Source: Kingdonia uniflora
Lineage: Eukaryota > Streptophyta > Magnoliopsida > Ranunculales > Circaeasteraceae
Reading direction: 5' to 3'
Assembly (NCBI GenBank): GCA_014058105.1
Contig: JACGCM010002205.1
Span: 3,472,001 to 3,536,000 of the forward strand
DNA: 64,000 bases
Shown here: positions 44,550-55,335 of the stretch, in pieces
How positions within the stretch are numbered: the first letter of the stretch is position 1
Layout: each line of letters opens with the position of its first letter
Translations under genes and position numbers: made by a program
The notes under the pieces: model-generated
Databases searched by the model: none
Seen by the model: only the letters and a program-made list of their open reading frames with translations
Told to the model about the DNA's origin: nothing

Positions 44550-44640
44550 CTGAACTGCGTGTGGGTTTTGGACGTTCCAGATGGAGACACGTGGCCATAT
44601 CTTGTACGTTGGTTGTCCCGTGCAGTTCAGAACTGCATTG
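44550..44640. repeat. Palindromes (c)cagttctgaactgcg and gcagttcagaactgc, copies 3 and 4
   Basis: Two palindromes about 70 bp apart with gacacgtggc between them. The left pair at 41872-41990 has the same order (palindrome, CACGTG, palindrome) in the same direction. This suggests a direct duplication flanking the PMD gene or a shared promoter module. Confidence 0.65.
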
Positions 44641-44644
44641 GGTT

Positions 44645-44935
44645 CAATCCACCTTGATTTGGGAAGTGAACTGTTGTGGGTGGATTTGAGGTGAATTTAC
44701 AAATGGGGTGGATTTGGATTAATCCACCCTTCGACTGCTGCAGGTGTTCTAATACTTGGTTACAACTTGTTAGATAATAGATATATAATTGAGCATCACA
44801 TGTCCCATATTATTATCATAAAGGTCAGAAAAGAGGGTCGACCCCTAGCAATAATGCCTCTCTCATCTACGTTTTTTCAGTGTGAAAATGATAATATGGT
44901 ATATTATACGGTATAATTTTTTTCCCCAAAATTTG
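44645..44935. other. Short spacer with a wheat-like hairpin phrase
   Basis: ggtggatt occurs several times (44650-44720) and aatccaccc occurs inverted, giving small hairpins. No gene is seen. Confidence 0.3.
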
Positions 44936-44939
44936 GGTA

Positions 44940-46390
44940 CTAAATAAAATCAGCAATTATGAGAATAAATACTAAAAGATGTTAACTTTCTAAAATCGAT
45001 ACTTTGTCAACGCTCTTCTAAAATTGATACTAAAATTAACAAATCGATATTGGTCTCACTTACTACCAAATAACAAAGATTTCCAAACAAATGACAAAGT
45101 TATGGAAAAACAAATGACAAATAATACATAACAAATGACAAACTATCCCTACTGATGTTGTTGAGTAGTCTATTCCCTATTTTGACTACCTAATACCTCT
45201 TAAAAGCAACTTTAACATTTTATATTCCTACATTCAATCATTGACAAAGACTTTTAGTAATAAACAATGTAACAAAAGTATGTAAAATTATTAATCAAAT
45301 GAAAAAAATAAAAAAATAAAAATGGGTTGGTCTTTTATAAGTTGCCAAACAGGGTTTAACAAACCCAGTTGTTTAGTTTCACTTAGATTTTTAGTGCTTG
45401 ATCACCAATACCTCTTCAAAGTAACTGTCATTTCTCATTTGTTTTAAAGAATTTGTCATTTTTTTTTGGAAAAAATTATCGCCTGTTTTGGTAAAACATA
45501 TCATTTGTCGTTCAATACAGTTATCATAGCTCTATAATGTAAAGTATTTAATGAAATAGTCATGAGAGATAGAGAGGTTGACAATAATTAAGATAAGAAA
45601 TCTTCTTTTGTGTTCTCAAACAACTAGATTTGTCATATGTTATTAAACTTTACGACACTGTCATTTGCCATTTGTTTTAAAGAATTTGTCATTTGTTTTG
45701 AGAAAAACTATCACCTTTTTGGCAAAACATATCATTTGTCATTCAATGCAGTTATCATAGCTCTATAATGTAAAGTATTTTATGAAATAGTCACAAGAGA
45801 TAGAGAGGTAAACAAAAATTAAGAGGAGAGATTTTATTTTGTGTCCTCAAACAACTAGATTTTTCATATGTTATTAAACTTTACGAGACTTATTTTTTAA
45901 ACATGTGACATTTTTTTGAACAAATGTCAAAGTTTTCTGAACAAATGATAAAAAATTCTAAACAAATGAGAACTTTCGGGAAAATAAATGACAAAGTTTT
46001 AAACAAAAGAGAAAGTTATGGGAAAATAAATGACAAAGATTTCTTAACAAATAACATTGATTGCTGATATAATGACAAAGTTTTACTGAACAAATGACAT
46101 AATTTTCTGAACAAATGGTAAATAACTTATGATAATGACACGTGGTGTGATATATTATTTAAAAATGAGTTTTACAATTTTTTATTATTTTGGAAGTGAC
46201 ATTCGTACTTGTGGAGCCCAAAAACAAGTGGTTATCTACTGTAATATTGCAACTTTGGTAAGGGAAAAATTAGTTTTTCCTCTTGCCAGTATCGATTTTA
46301 GAATTTATTGTTCCATGGGTCTAATTTTATAAAGTTGGCATAAAGTAGTATTTATTCTCATAATTGTCGAAATAAAAACTCAACATAATG
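44940..46390. mobile_element. Foldback-type non-autonomous element
   Basis: gcaattatgagaataaatact at about 44953 reappears inverted as agtatttattctcataattg at about 46347. Next to each lies an inverted pair, ctaaaatcgatact.t / agtatcgattttag. The interior is dominated by (a)caaatgacaaa motifs on one side and tttgtcatttg on the other, also inverted. No coding is seen. Termini and duplication are not resolved; a MULE-like or foldback MITE is likely. Confidence 0.55.
45425..45890. repeat. Tandem duplication of a 233-bp unit
   Basis: Unit 1 starts ctgtcatttctcatttgttt at 45425 and unit 2 starts ctgtcatttgccatttgttt at 45658. Both continue through aaaacatatcatttgtc, agctctataatgtaaagtat and caaacaactagatttgtcat. 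They are roughly 90% alike by eye, so this duplication is younger than the element. Confidence 0.85.
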
Positions 46391-46504
46391 TCAAACTAAA
46401 ACCCGATCTTGGTTAACAATTGATTTTTTTTTTTAAATCAAACACATTATAGTGTCAAATTGAAACACATGGAAAATAAAAGGACAAAAATAAATTTAAA
46501 AAAG

Positions 46505-46590
46505 TGCTTATTTAGAATTGAACCTTCGGCAATATAATCAATGCCAAGATTCTTAACCAAATGAGTTACTTCTATTTGGGCTGAGAATGG
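46505..46590 (-). ncRNA. tRNA-like sequence (possible SINE head or tRNA relic)
   Basis: The minus strand reads GTAACTCATTTGGTTAAG, then GAAGGTTCAATTC. These resemble box A and box B of a tRNA at about the right distance. No convincing acceptor stem or CCA context is seen, so it is a relic at best. Confidence 0.3.
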
Positions 46591-46849
46591 TGAAGAATAA
46601 TAATGATACTATTTTATTTTATTTTCAAATATTTTCGCACTACCTAGTATTTTTTTTTCCAAAATTCTTCGGGGACTGTCCTTGATGGTACCTCCGTTAA
46701 GTTCCCTTAATGACTCATGACAAACATGAAATTGTCCACTCTTTTAAAAAATTTAAGGGGCTTCGACTACCTTATAATCAAAATAATGGCAGCAATGAAC
46801 AGGCAATATATTTTTTTATTCCCCATAAGAGAGATGGGCTATAGGAGTC

Positions 46850-47196
46850 TTGAAAATGTTTAGCTCACAATCAGAATTGTTGCAAAAGCATATAAGGAAA
46901 ATTTCAACAGAATACTGCAAAGGCAACGCAGTTAGAGATTTGATGATCCCCAAGTTCAAGATATTGTCTAAGTTTGATGTTTCTGAAGCCCTTAAAGAAG
47001 ACGAATTTGATTTACCATTCTCCAATAGTGAAGAACTCAATGGCCCCTTTCTGGTCTTCCCCCTGACAAGAAACTCATAGTATATAAAGTTCTTCAAAAA
47101 TCTTTTATTGAGGTTAATGAGGAAGGAGCCAAGGCAGCTGCTATGACGTATGAAGATATTGACTTGATTTGTTATGATGACGACGAACCCGAATAA
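46850..47196 (+). pseudogene. Serpin C-terminal fragment (plant serpin)
   Basis: The frame from 46850 reads RDLMIPKFKILSKFDVSEAL, then EDEFDLPFSNSEEL. It shifts by one base and resumes at 47065 with KLIVYKVLQKSFIEVNEEG, AKAAAMTYEDID, ending DDDEPE then TAA at 47196. The IPKFKI...F...LPFS...KSFIEVNEEG.AA pattern, including the reactive-loop hinge, is that of plant serpins (protease inhibitors). The usual reactive-loop end and C-terminal strands are missing. A frameshift and an N-terminal truncation make it a pseudogene. Confidence 0.78.
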
Positions 47197-47199
47197 TCC

Positions 47200-47870
47200 A
47201 CAATCGAATTAGAGATTAACCTTAAAAGAGGAATTAATAAAGAGCACAAGATTTGGTGGGTTAAATCTCCCAAGAAAATCTTTTATTGCTCAATTGATTG
47301 ATTACAATAAATTACTCTTCCAAAACCCTATGTTTTATATTACAACTTGGATCTCTAGATCTCTCTCTATTTAACATTGCCTAGCATTATCCTTAAATAG
47401 ATTACAAGTTTCCTTGTTACAACCTAAATCAAAAGTAGTTGTGATAGTCATTCGAACGAACCCATAAGTCTTTCGAATGACTTCCTTGATTTGGCCTAAA
47501 AATCGAGGCAGCTAGAATCCTTTTTCTGGTCTTCGACTCATTCGAACGGCTCAAAGGCTTGTTCGAACGAACTGGGCAATTTTACCTAGAATCATCAGTA
47601 GAACCTTTGGCTTAACTTTCCTTCTTCTTGCTCGAATGGTTCCAAGGCTCGTTCAAATGACTTGGCGTCTTTGGAGGGGTTTAGTGTTTAGATCTTCTTG
47701 GATCATGGCTCCCCCCTTTAGTAGCCTTGAGCTCCTGCTCATACTAGAATTGGAGATGAGGGAAAGCGGCATGCCCATTTTCCTATTGTACCACTCTGAC
47801 TTGCTGGGTAGTTAATTTTCTTCCTAACTCTGAACAAGTCAATACTTCCCCGTCTTGTAGCAGTAACTTT
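47200..47870 (-). mobile_element. Probable 3' LTR and polypurine tract of a gypsy element
   Basis: At about 47706-47722 the minus strand reads ACTAAAGGGGGGAGCCATGA, a polypurine-tract-like string between integrase (to the right) and LTR-like AT-rich sequence (to the left, with TTATTACAAT-type phrases). The exact TG...CA limits were not found and no partner LTR is in the window. Confidence 0.4.
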
Positions 47871-47873
47871 CCT

Positions 47874-48660
47874 CTATAGAATACTATTCTCCTGCAACAG
47901 ATCTTCTCTTTCCACCCATAAGTCATCAACTGTCAGTAGGTGAGTATCGATTGTAGAGTCTTCATCTAGGAGAGATAGCTCAAAGAGTTTCAAATGTTCG
48001 GCATTAATCGCCAAATAAATCTTCATAAATGGTGGTAAATCACATTGGAATGCATTATCACCAATCTTTTTTAGTATAGTAAATGGACCGTAACGGATCG
48101 GCTTGAGCTTCTTACCTTTTCCCTTTAATCGTTCCTTACCCAAATGCAACCAAACTAGATCGCCCCTCATAAAAATACATTCAACTCGATGCTTATTGTG
48201 TCAAGCCTTATACTTCATGTGAGTCTTCTTTAATTGTTCTTCAACCGCCTCATAAACCTTACTTATCTTCTCAATAAAACTTTGAGCTTTAACTTGTTCC
48301 CCTTCCTCCTTCCCGGACACCATCAAATCTCCTAGACTAAAGGTCATATTAAAGGGGTTTTGAGGCAAGTACCCAAGACAAACTTTAAACAGAGACTTTA
48401 AAATAGAACCTTGAATCGTCCGGTTAAAAGCAAACTGAAGATACAGCAAACTCTCATCCTGAGTCTAAGGATACTTAGCATGGAATCCCCGTAATAAATG
48501 AACAAAAGTGCGATTGACTACTTTTGTTTGCCCAACAGTCTCCGGAAGAAATGCGATATTTCTCTTCAACTTAGTGTCCATAATCCTCCATAACGATCTC
48601 TAGAAATGCCCAAAAAAATGGTTATCCCTATCAAAAATAATAGAAGAAAGGATCCCAAAA
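47874..48660 (-). pseudogene. Gypsy (chromovirus-like) integrase fragment
   Basis: The minus strand reads IIFDRDNHFFGHF (DRD..F motif), a stop, LWRIMDTKLKRNIAFLPET, VGQTKVVNRTFVHLLRGF (normally TDGQTEVVNRT; the catalytic Glu is Lys), LQFAFNRTI, then MRGDLVWLHLGKERLKGKG and LKPIRYGPFTILKKIGDNAF. The C-terminal GPF/Y-like domain and GDLVWLHL mark a Ty3/gypsy integrase of chromovirus type. It begins abruptly at about 48660, beside the LTR at 48667. Confidence 0.8.
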
Positions 48661-48666
48661 TATCTC

Positions 48667-49860
48667 TGATGAGCACATAATTATGACATTTTTAATATAC
48701 CCGAACATGAATTTTAGTCGTCCATTATATTTAATTTAAGATACTTATGTACGTTTGTTTGATTGTAGCTATTGGAGATGGATATTTGAAACCAAGCTCT
48801 TAAAGTCAAGTAAAATTATCTCCAGCAGTTCATAGCACAAAAAGTCAAAGACACAGTATATTTGGTCTCAAGATTGAAGGAATATATACACAAATATTCT
48901 TGGAGAATAAGATCAAAGAATATATTGCATCCAAGATCCTTGAAAATATTTATATTGAAGATATATGCAAGAATCTTAGGAGATTGGTTGAAAAATTAGA
49001 AGATATTATTGTAAAAATATTCTTTACAATTTAATGTATAGTCTCTAAATTTGGGTTCCTTCTCCTTTAAAAGAAACCCTCCCCCCATTATAATGGTGCA
49101 TCTCTTATTGGAGCAAGTTTAGAAGAAATAAAGTTTTAGTTTTATTTAATTATCTTCTCTCTCTTTTATTTTCTTTTGTAAATAATTAGTTGTTAATGTG
49201 ATGAAGTCCAAGATGAGCGGTTAATCTCCTAGCTAAGGCTAAGATGAGGCCTCTTCTTGGATGAGCAATAGTTTGCATTAATTAGGTTTTAACTAGTTTT
49301 CTCATAGTACTTCATGATTGATAAGTTAGTGCATCATATCGAAGGCTTGACCATAGTTTCGGTTTGGTATGCGATAACTTTGGATACAAACAAGTGCTAC
49401 TAACCGTAGACTTGATTTGGAGATCTAAACAAGAGGAAACACTAGAGAACTCACTCAAGCCTAGCCATGGTTGAGTTTATAATTCTCTAAGACACTCTTC
49501 ACCATCACTTAAAAGCATAACCACTAAATGTTTGACCATAGATTTAGTGGTTTATTTTACAACATCGTATGTGTCTTAACACGAACATATGATTGATAGA
49601 GATATTAGGATCTAGTTATATATCGATTAGTGTTTTGAAAGGAATAGACCAAGTCCGAACCTTAGCTCTCTCTCATTAAGTTTTATAATTAGTTTTTATT
49701 TCATTTTCTTAGATTTAATCTCTTATAAAACCGTAATTTGGCCTAGAAAGTATTTGTTTTCCCAAACCTCCCTGTGGATTTGATCTCACTCATCTGTGCT
49801 ACAATTCAACAACCATACTTTGAGCGGGTATTTTGCTAGAGGCCTAAAAACCTCTTATCA
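48667..49860 (+). repeat. 1.2-kb LTR of an Athila-like gypsy element
   Basis: Begins TGATGAGCACATAATTATG and ends CTCTTATCA, immediately followed (aa) by a primer-binding site. The length and TGATGAGCAC start are typical of Athila/Tat-type LTRs. It cuts the gypsy integrase fragment at 48660. No partner LTR occurs in the window, so the element is truncated. Confidence 0.7.
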
Positions 49861-49862
49861 AA

Positions 49863-49880
49863 TGGCGTTGTTGCCGGGGA
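49863..49880 (+). other. tRNA-Asp-type primer-binding site
   Basis: TGGCGTTGTTGCCGGGGA differs by two bases from the plant tRNA-Asp site TGGCGCCGTTGCCGGGGA. Confidence 0.85.
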
Positions 49881-50695
49881 AGCATCTTTGAAACTATTCT
49901 TTCTAATATCGAATTTTCTTTGTTAATTCTTTTTAATATCGTGTCAATGATTTTAAATTCTTTGTTTCTAATATTCGTTGAAAAGTGTAGTAGGCCGGTA
50001 ATGTTATTATATAGTGTTTTTATTTATGTCGTTGTTTCTCTTTTCTGTTTCTCTAGTTTAAACTAAAAAAAAATCGGGTTTTTGGGCGCTACAGTAGCTT
50101 TGTGGTTGTTTATAATATTTCTAAATCTTACAATCGTGCTTTTGGAGGTGGTTAAGAAGATAGCAATAAATTTTTTAGCTGCTATTATTTATCACAAGCT
50201 CATCTCAATATATATTTTTAACTGTGAAGTCTTGTTCCTGAATGTTTTACAGTTTTTAATGCTACAGAAGTTTTAGATAATTCAAAACCCTTTCCGAATC
50301 GCTATGGATCATATTTTTCTGTTTAGTCGTTTGAGAGTTACAGCCTTTTGAAACAACAGAAAAATAAAAATAAAAATAAATAAATAAATAAATAATCTCC
50401 GTTGTTCATTAATCACTTGTTTGAGCGACAGTGAAGCTAAATTTTAGAAAACTTCTTTCTTGAACGTTTTTCCTTTCTAAATTATCTTTCCAAATTGGTA
50501 TTATGTAATGCTCTCTCTCAACAGAGCTGACAAATATAAAATTAGAAGCAATGATTTTAAGAACAACTTAGTAGTCATAATTTAAACTTGCATTAAGGTT
50601 TATACTTACAGTATTTATTAGAGCAAATGAGGAATCACTGAATCACAGAACAAATCGCAAATGAACAATAAAATTCTCTTTGTTTGTTTGTACCG
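49881..50695. other. Leftover internal sequence of the Athila-like element, then unassigned AT-rich DNA
   Basis: About 400 bp of T-rich leader-like sequence follow the primer site, ending in an aaataaataaataa run near 50380. Nothing recognisable is seen beyond that. Confidence 0.35.
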
Positions 50696-50880
50696 AAGAA
50701 ATGAGGAATCACAAATTGCAATCACAGATGAGGAATCGCAGAAGACAGAACGAATCACATAACACAAATCGAAATCACAGATGAGATGAGATTAGGAATC
50801 GCAATCACAGATGAGATGAGATGAGATGAGGAATCACTAATCACAGATGAGATGAGGAATCGCAATCGCAAATGAGCAAT
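50696..50880. repeat. Low-complexity GATGA / aatcacagatgag repeats
   Basis: Irregular repeats of aatc(a/g)ca(a)atcacagatgagatgag run for about 180 bp. Confidence 0.75.
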
Positions 50881-50929
50881 AAACTTATCTTTTTTTGTTT
50901 TTTTTTTGTTTTTTTTAATGTATATTATA

Positions 50930-51830
50930 AGATAATATAATTAAGCTGCTTTTTGGATAAAACTGAGTGGGGGCAGCCCCCACTGGTTCTCATATGGCTC
51001 CGCCAGTATCTTCGTCACTTCTCCCAATTTGGCACTAGGGTTTTTCTTTTCTGTGTTTTCCGTCATGGTTATGGTGTACTTCCAACTTTGGGATAGTCGT
51101 TGTAAATAGGCAGCAAAATCGTCATTGGCTACGGGGTTGGTTGTGAAGGTGGTGCGTAAAGAGTACCAGCGGTGAATGCATCAATAAATCGATCGAATTG
51201 ATGATCGAGTCGCTCAAACCTCTGGTCAATCCGTGCGCTAAGGTTTTTGATTTGTTGAGACAAACAACCCGGCATCATGGATAGACAATCTAAACTCCTC
51301 CAAAGAAAATTTAACGATTCTGATGTCAATTTAACGTAAAATCTGAGTCACAGAACCAAAAACTCGGATTGATAAACGTTGTCCAAATTAAAATTAAGGT
51401 TTTTACTAACACAAAAACTAACTTCAAATTTAAACTAAACAAAAACTTAAACTAAAAACAAAACTTAATTGGAAATTAAAATTTAATTCTCTACAAATCA
51501 TCAACTAAATAAAATAGAGAATCTAGCCTCTGTTTTATAGAGCATAACATAAAGGGGTGGAAACCTAATTAAGAATATTCTAGAAACTGAGAAAAATACT
51601 TTTTTAATCTTGTGTTGTAGAAAATTCCATAAACCTACTAAGCATCAGCGGAAAAGCTTGAATCAAAATAGCATTAATGTAAATAAATTATAGACCTTGA
51701 GAAATGACCATGTGAGGACGATTAACATAAGTTATACTCTTAGAATCAATAAATTAATTGTTCGGTTAAAAATAATATTAAAAAAACTAATATTGTTCCC
51801 TCGTTATATTCGTGGGCCTTTCCTATAGAG
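50930..51830. other. Unassigned stretch with a transposon-end-like motif and a small gag-like frame
   Basis: gggggcagcccccactggttctc followed by ggctccgcca (50971-51006) resembles the gc-rich ends of several plant DNA transposons when read inverted. On the minus strand 51329-51129 reads LSARIDQRFERLDHQFDRFI, a helical charged segment like the N-terminus of some gag proteins. This is not conclusive. 51340-51830 holds nothing recognisable. Confidence 0.3.
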
Positions 51831-52119
51831 TTCATTGGCTAAACGACTCAGCACAAACAAAAACTTTTGCTTCTGAAGCTATCCAGAGGTTTAAGATCCC
51901 TAAAACATGTGATAAAAATTAGGTTATGCAAGATTTTAATATTATGGACTCTACAGTTGATTGTCTAGTGACGGAAAAAAGGGCTTTTGTTGATGGACAG
52001 AATACTGAAGTAATATTGTTTCTTATGCATTATCTTGGTGAAGTTGGTTTGGCAAGTTAATGTCTAATTCATTATAGTTTCCTATGGAATGCTATTTAAC
52101 ATTCTGGTGAATATGATTG

Positions 52120-52520
52120 ATTCTTATGCGACAATCGATAACTATAGAGAACAAAGAAGTGAGAGCTCAGGTAAACAAATGGGCTGATAATGCTACGAAC
52201 GGACTCATAAGTTCCATTCTTCCCCAAGGGTGTACCTACGAACTAACAAGAATTATATATGCAAACGCATTATAAATATTTGGTCAAAGATCAAGAGAAT
52301 ACTCAGAGTTTCTCTCTTCGATGGAAGCATTCCCTTCATGGTTCAACAAAAATGTCAAATTGTCAAATCTATTAAGGATTTCCAAGGGCTTCCAAGGGGT
52401 GATGGCAAACAGTTATCTACGTACCTCTTTATTTCCTACTAGAGGGATGGGCTATGGGATCTCGTGAAAGTTGGTTCGGATTCAGAACTCTTCACAAAAC
52501 ATTTGCATAAAATGTCATAA
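52120..52520 (+). pseudogene. Serpin middle fragment
   Basis: The frame reads VRAQVNKWADNATNGLISSI, then QGCTYELTRIIYANAL and a stop. In the next frame RVSLFDGSIPFMVQQKCQI, KSIKDFQGLP and YLFISY, a stop, RDGLWDLVKVGSDSELF follow. This is the serpin order: helix F region (VN.Wa...TnGlI), T.li.aNAl, d...v.vpFM, then the S...L helix. It lacks the FSMyf strand in place. It is out of order with the C-terminal fragment at 46850, so at least two serpin copies are represented. Confidence 0.72.
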
Positions 52521-52521
52521 A

Positions 52522-52650
52522 TCTGATGGCGGTTATTTTGTTCAAGAGATCAATATCTCATATTTTCTTAGGCAAAGACCCTGCACCTTTCTCAATGTAC
52601 TATTTCTTTCCCTACAAAAGACATGAGCTGTCCAGTGCAGATATTAATCC
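52522..52650 (+). pseudogene. Second serpin strand fragment
   Basis: Contains KDPAPFSMYYFFPYKRHEL, the FSMY.FlP strand missing from the preceding piece. It is followed by a stop-free short run. Probably a rearranged continuation of the same pseudogene. Confidence 0.5.
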
Positions 52651-52719
52651 CCAGATACTTGGTTTCTCAAACAAATTTTCAAGCTTAATCAAGGTTCAAT
52701 TATATATTTGAGAGTGACA

Positions 52720-53550
52720 AACTGTAAACAATAAAGAAATTGGGATTAGATTTGTTTTTCATGGACCATGAGGAGATATCTGAAGTTAAATATTCATCCA
52801 ACTCTCTCTATCTGCAGATTCATTACCTGACGAAGGGATTCAAATGTGTTCTCCCACATTTGCCTTTCTTCCTGCGTTTGCAGTAAAGCATATACCGCTA
52901 TTTTGCCTAACTTTGGTCAAACGAGATCGAAAACCCCAAGGACCACCACATCCATAAGATGAGACATATTGGGGAATTCTAGTCTTTCAGGAAAATATTA
53001 ATACTCCAGCTCTGCTATCACTTTTGATCTTAATCAAAGACCGATTTGGATCCTTTTGTGCCCAAATTTCTAAAAGCACAGACCCATTACAAACATCTGG
53101 AGAAGATATTGAGGAAGGGCAGGCATTCTTCCCAAGTCTCTTCCCATGAAGACTATTTAGGCTTTAGTACTAAGTTTACATGTTGTTGGTAACGAACGTG
53201 TACTTGATGTTTTCCCTTAAACCTTCAAGACAATCTTATAGTGAGATGGACCCTTCACACCATCTTGGATTAAAAGCTCTTTTGGGTTTTTGTGGAACCT
53301 TTTGCTTTTGGATTGTCAAGGGATTTCCATCTCGAAGGACTTATTTTGAGTTGATAAGATAATTATATGCAGCAGTATATTACCAGAATAAAAATAAATT
53401 TCATAATTTTCCTAATAAAACTTATTCTCATATACAAACACACATGATTCTTGTTACAAAGATTATCACGGTAAAGAGAAATATTGATCATGTAACATAC
53501 TATACAAGAGATAGATATGTAACAGGGAAATAACCATAAATACCCGAAGA
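52720..53550. other. No gene recognised
   Basis: Open frames are short and without known motifs. The sequence is not obviously repetitive. Confidence 0.3.
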
Positions 53551-53552
53551 TT

Positions 53553-53735
53553 TCAATAATCACGTCTAACTGGAACGGATTTCGCAAGCCTAAAAAGACC
53601 ACTTTCAGAGCCTGGGATTGTAAGCATGCTGCCACCATCCGACATGTAGAAATAATTGTAGTTTATTCTAGTAACCAAATCTGCCAAATGAGGAAAGCTG
53701 CCTACATTGAGCTTGAAGGATAGAACCTGCAAATA
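53553..53735 (-). CDS. Possible exon of an unidentified plant gene
   Basis: After a TTTGCAG acceptor on the minus strand the frame reads VLSFKLNVGSFPHLADLV, then NYFYMSDGGSMLTIPGSESG and LFRLAKSVPVRRDY, then a stop. It is uninterrupted for 60 residues and has a protein-like composition. I do not recognise the family. The upstream exons are not found. It may be a last exon or a captured fragment. Confidence 0.3.
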   Translation of the reverse strand, partial: YLQVLSFKLNVGSFPHLADLVTRINYNYFYMSDGGSMLTIPGSESGLFRLAKSVPVRRDY

Positions 53736-53769
53736 TTTTAAGCAAAATATTAGTCTTGACAAGAAAATC

Positions 53770-54090
53770 ACTGCAAAAGGTTAATAGTAAATGCATTTTC
53801 ATTTCTATCAAGAGTAAGGTGAGTATCAGCGAATCCAAGGTACTCAAAGGTGTGTCGGGCGCCTCTAAAACATGGTGGCAGTCACAAATTTTAATTTATA
53901 GTTCTTAAGAACCAAGCTGAAACCCTCTTTTGAGCAATATTTGTCCTCTATCCCTCATACATCAAATTCTATCAACCCGTTTCTCTTATATTGCCTTTAA
54001 GTCCTCTTAATCAAGCTTTCTTCTAAAATCGTTACTACGTGTGAACTGCGTTGAGGATAACGGTTACTTGTAACTTGCTGGCTAATAAGT
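53770..54090. other. No gene recognised
   Basis: Between the possible exon and the LINE RNase H fragment; mixed composition with no clear motif. Confidence 0.3.
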
Positions 54091-54094
54091 GACT

Positions 54095-55056
54095 AGGGGA
54101 TCACAGAGGTACTCTTCTAAGGGCAGTTGCAGGTAGCAACACTCCTCTCTCTGCTTTCATACATGAGATAGAAGCAATTGAAATGGCCTTTATTCTTGCC
54201 AAAAGCAAAGGCTGGCCAAGGGTTTGCATTGGGTCAGATTCTGAACTAGTTGTCAACCTCATCAAGAAAAGAAGCAAACCCCCTTGGCAGACCAGATACA
54301 CCATGAAGAGGATCATATTCTTATAGATGAGCTTGAATGGTTTGATATCTACCACATTTTCAGACAGACTTGCCAATATACATCCCCAAGCAAGCTACAT
54401 GGAAATCCAACCAGCAGACCTCCCTGCAGAGATGCAGCAAATTGCCTATGATGATATACACCAGTCTTATTAGAGAGAGTTTAACACTTTGAGCCTTCCT
54501 CTTTTCTTGCTCAGAGCCAAGTGGTACTCTTGTATGTACTATTACATACCTACTTACAACTATACCTGGAATGGTCAAAAAGACATCAAATGGACAACAG
54601 CTTATCCCAGCTTCCCTGTTCTCTGCACTGGCTTTCTTATGAAGGAGATCCTCTTTGTTCAGGCCATCACCCTTTTGATGTTGCATTGAACTGGAGTTCT
54701 GATCCTCAGCTTTTTGTTGCTTCTTAGTCTTTTTAGTATTTTAGTCTCTCTCTTTTCTTCTCTTACATTTCTGATGTTAGGCCTTCTTCTTCCCTGCCTG
54801 TAGGGTAGAAGTTATGTCCCTTTTTTTTTTTGCAAGGCAAGCCAGTTATATATAGGGATCCGTAACCCTGAGTTTCCAACCCCATGAGATTTCGAACCTG
54901 CGACCTCTCTCTAGATGGAGAGGTACAACCACCACTGGGCCAAGAGCCCAATGGTAGAAGTTATGTCCCCATCTTGGTCTTGTTCCTTTCTCTTTTTTGT
55001 TATGCTATTCAAGGGGGTTTTCAACCCAACTCAACTTTCAAAAAAATAAAAAAAAA
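54095..55056 (+). mobile_element. LINE 3' end: RNase H C-terminus and A-rich tail
   Basis: Frame 54095-54330 reads AGSNTPLSAFIHEIEAIEMA, ILAKSKGWPRVCIGSDSELV (SDS), NLIKKRSKPPWQ, and is the second half of an RVT_3 RNase H. It is followed near 54345 by FSDRLANIHPQASYM. The 3' UTR ends with caactttcaaaaaaataaaaaaaaa at 55035-55055, a LINE-like A-rich end. A SINE interrupts it at 54821-54952. The 5' part of the LINE is missing. Confidence 0.65.
54821..54952 (-). mobile_element. tRNA-derived SINE
   Basis: On the minus strand it starts ATTGGGCTCTTGGCCCAGTG (box A-like TGGCCCAGTGG), has GCAGGTTCGAAATC (box B) and ends with an A11 tail. It is flanked by exact 17-bp duplications, ggtagaagttatgtccc, at 54804-54820 and 54953-54969. 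The whole element is 132 bp and appears complete. It was inserted in the 3' UTR of the LINE remnant. Confidence 0.9.
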
Positions 55057-55335
55057 GTGACTCCTGACAAAGGGTACAGAAAGTTCACAAATCGTTGTTT
55101 CTATTAAAAACATCCCAAAGTTTAACGATACCATCACAGAGAAAAGAGTGTTATGTTTTTGTTTTCTTTTTATTATAAAGCTTTACTTATATAGAAGAAC
55201 GCATGTATAATAAAGTCGCACAGCAACCAACTACTTAGGTAACGCAAGGATTACAAATTAACAACAACAACAAAAATTATTGCGGGACTTTTCGCTACTG
55301 GAAAAGTTGGTGTGTGGCATAGATGAAAGTTTTCA
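55057..55335. other. No gene recognised
   Basis: AT-rich spacer between two LINE remnants; includes a short aacaacaacaac run near 55262. Confidence 0.35.

Noticed and set aside
48667..49860. An intact gypsy element starting at this LTR
   Set aside because: No gag or pol follows the primer site before other sequence begins at about 50.3 kb.
50696..50880. A functional satellite or regulatory array
   Set aside because: Irregular low-complexity repeats only, with no fixed unit.
53180..53362. A small gene with a hydrophobic segment
   Set aside because: No homology recognised and no splice or promoter context. Not supported.
54763..54951. A 62-residue minus-strand frame
   Set aside because: It lies in the SINE and is fully explained by it.
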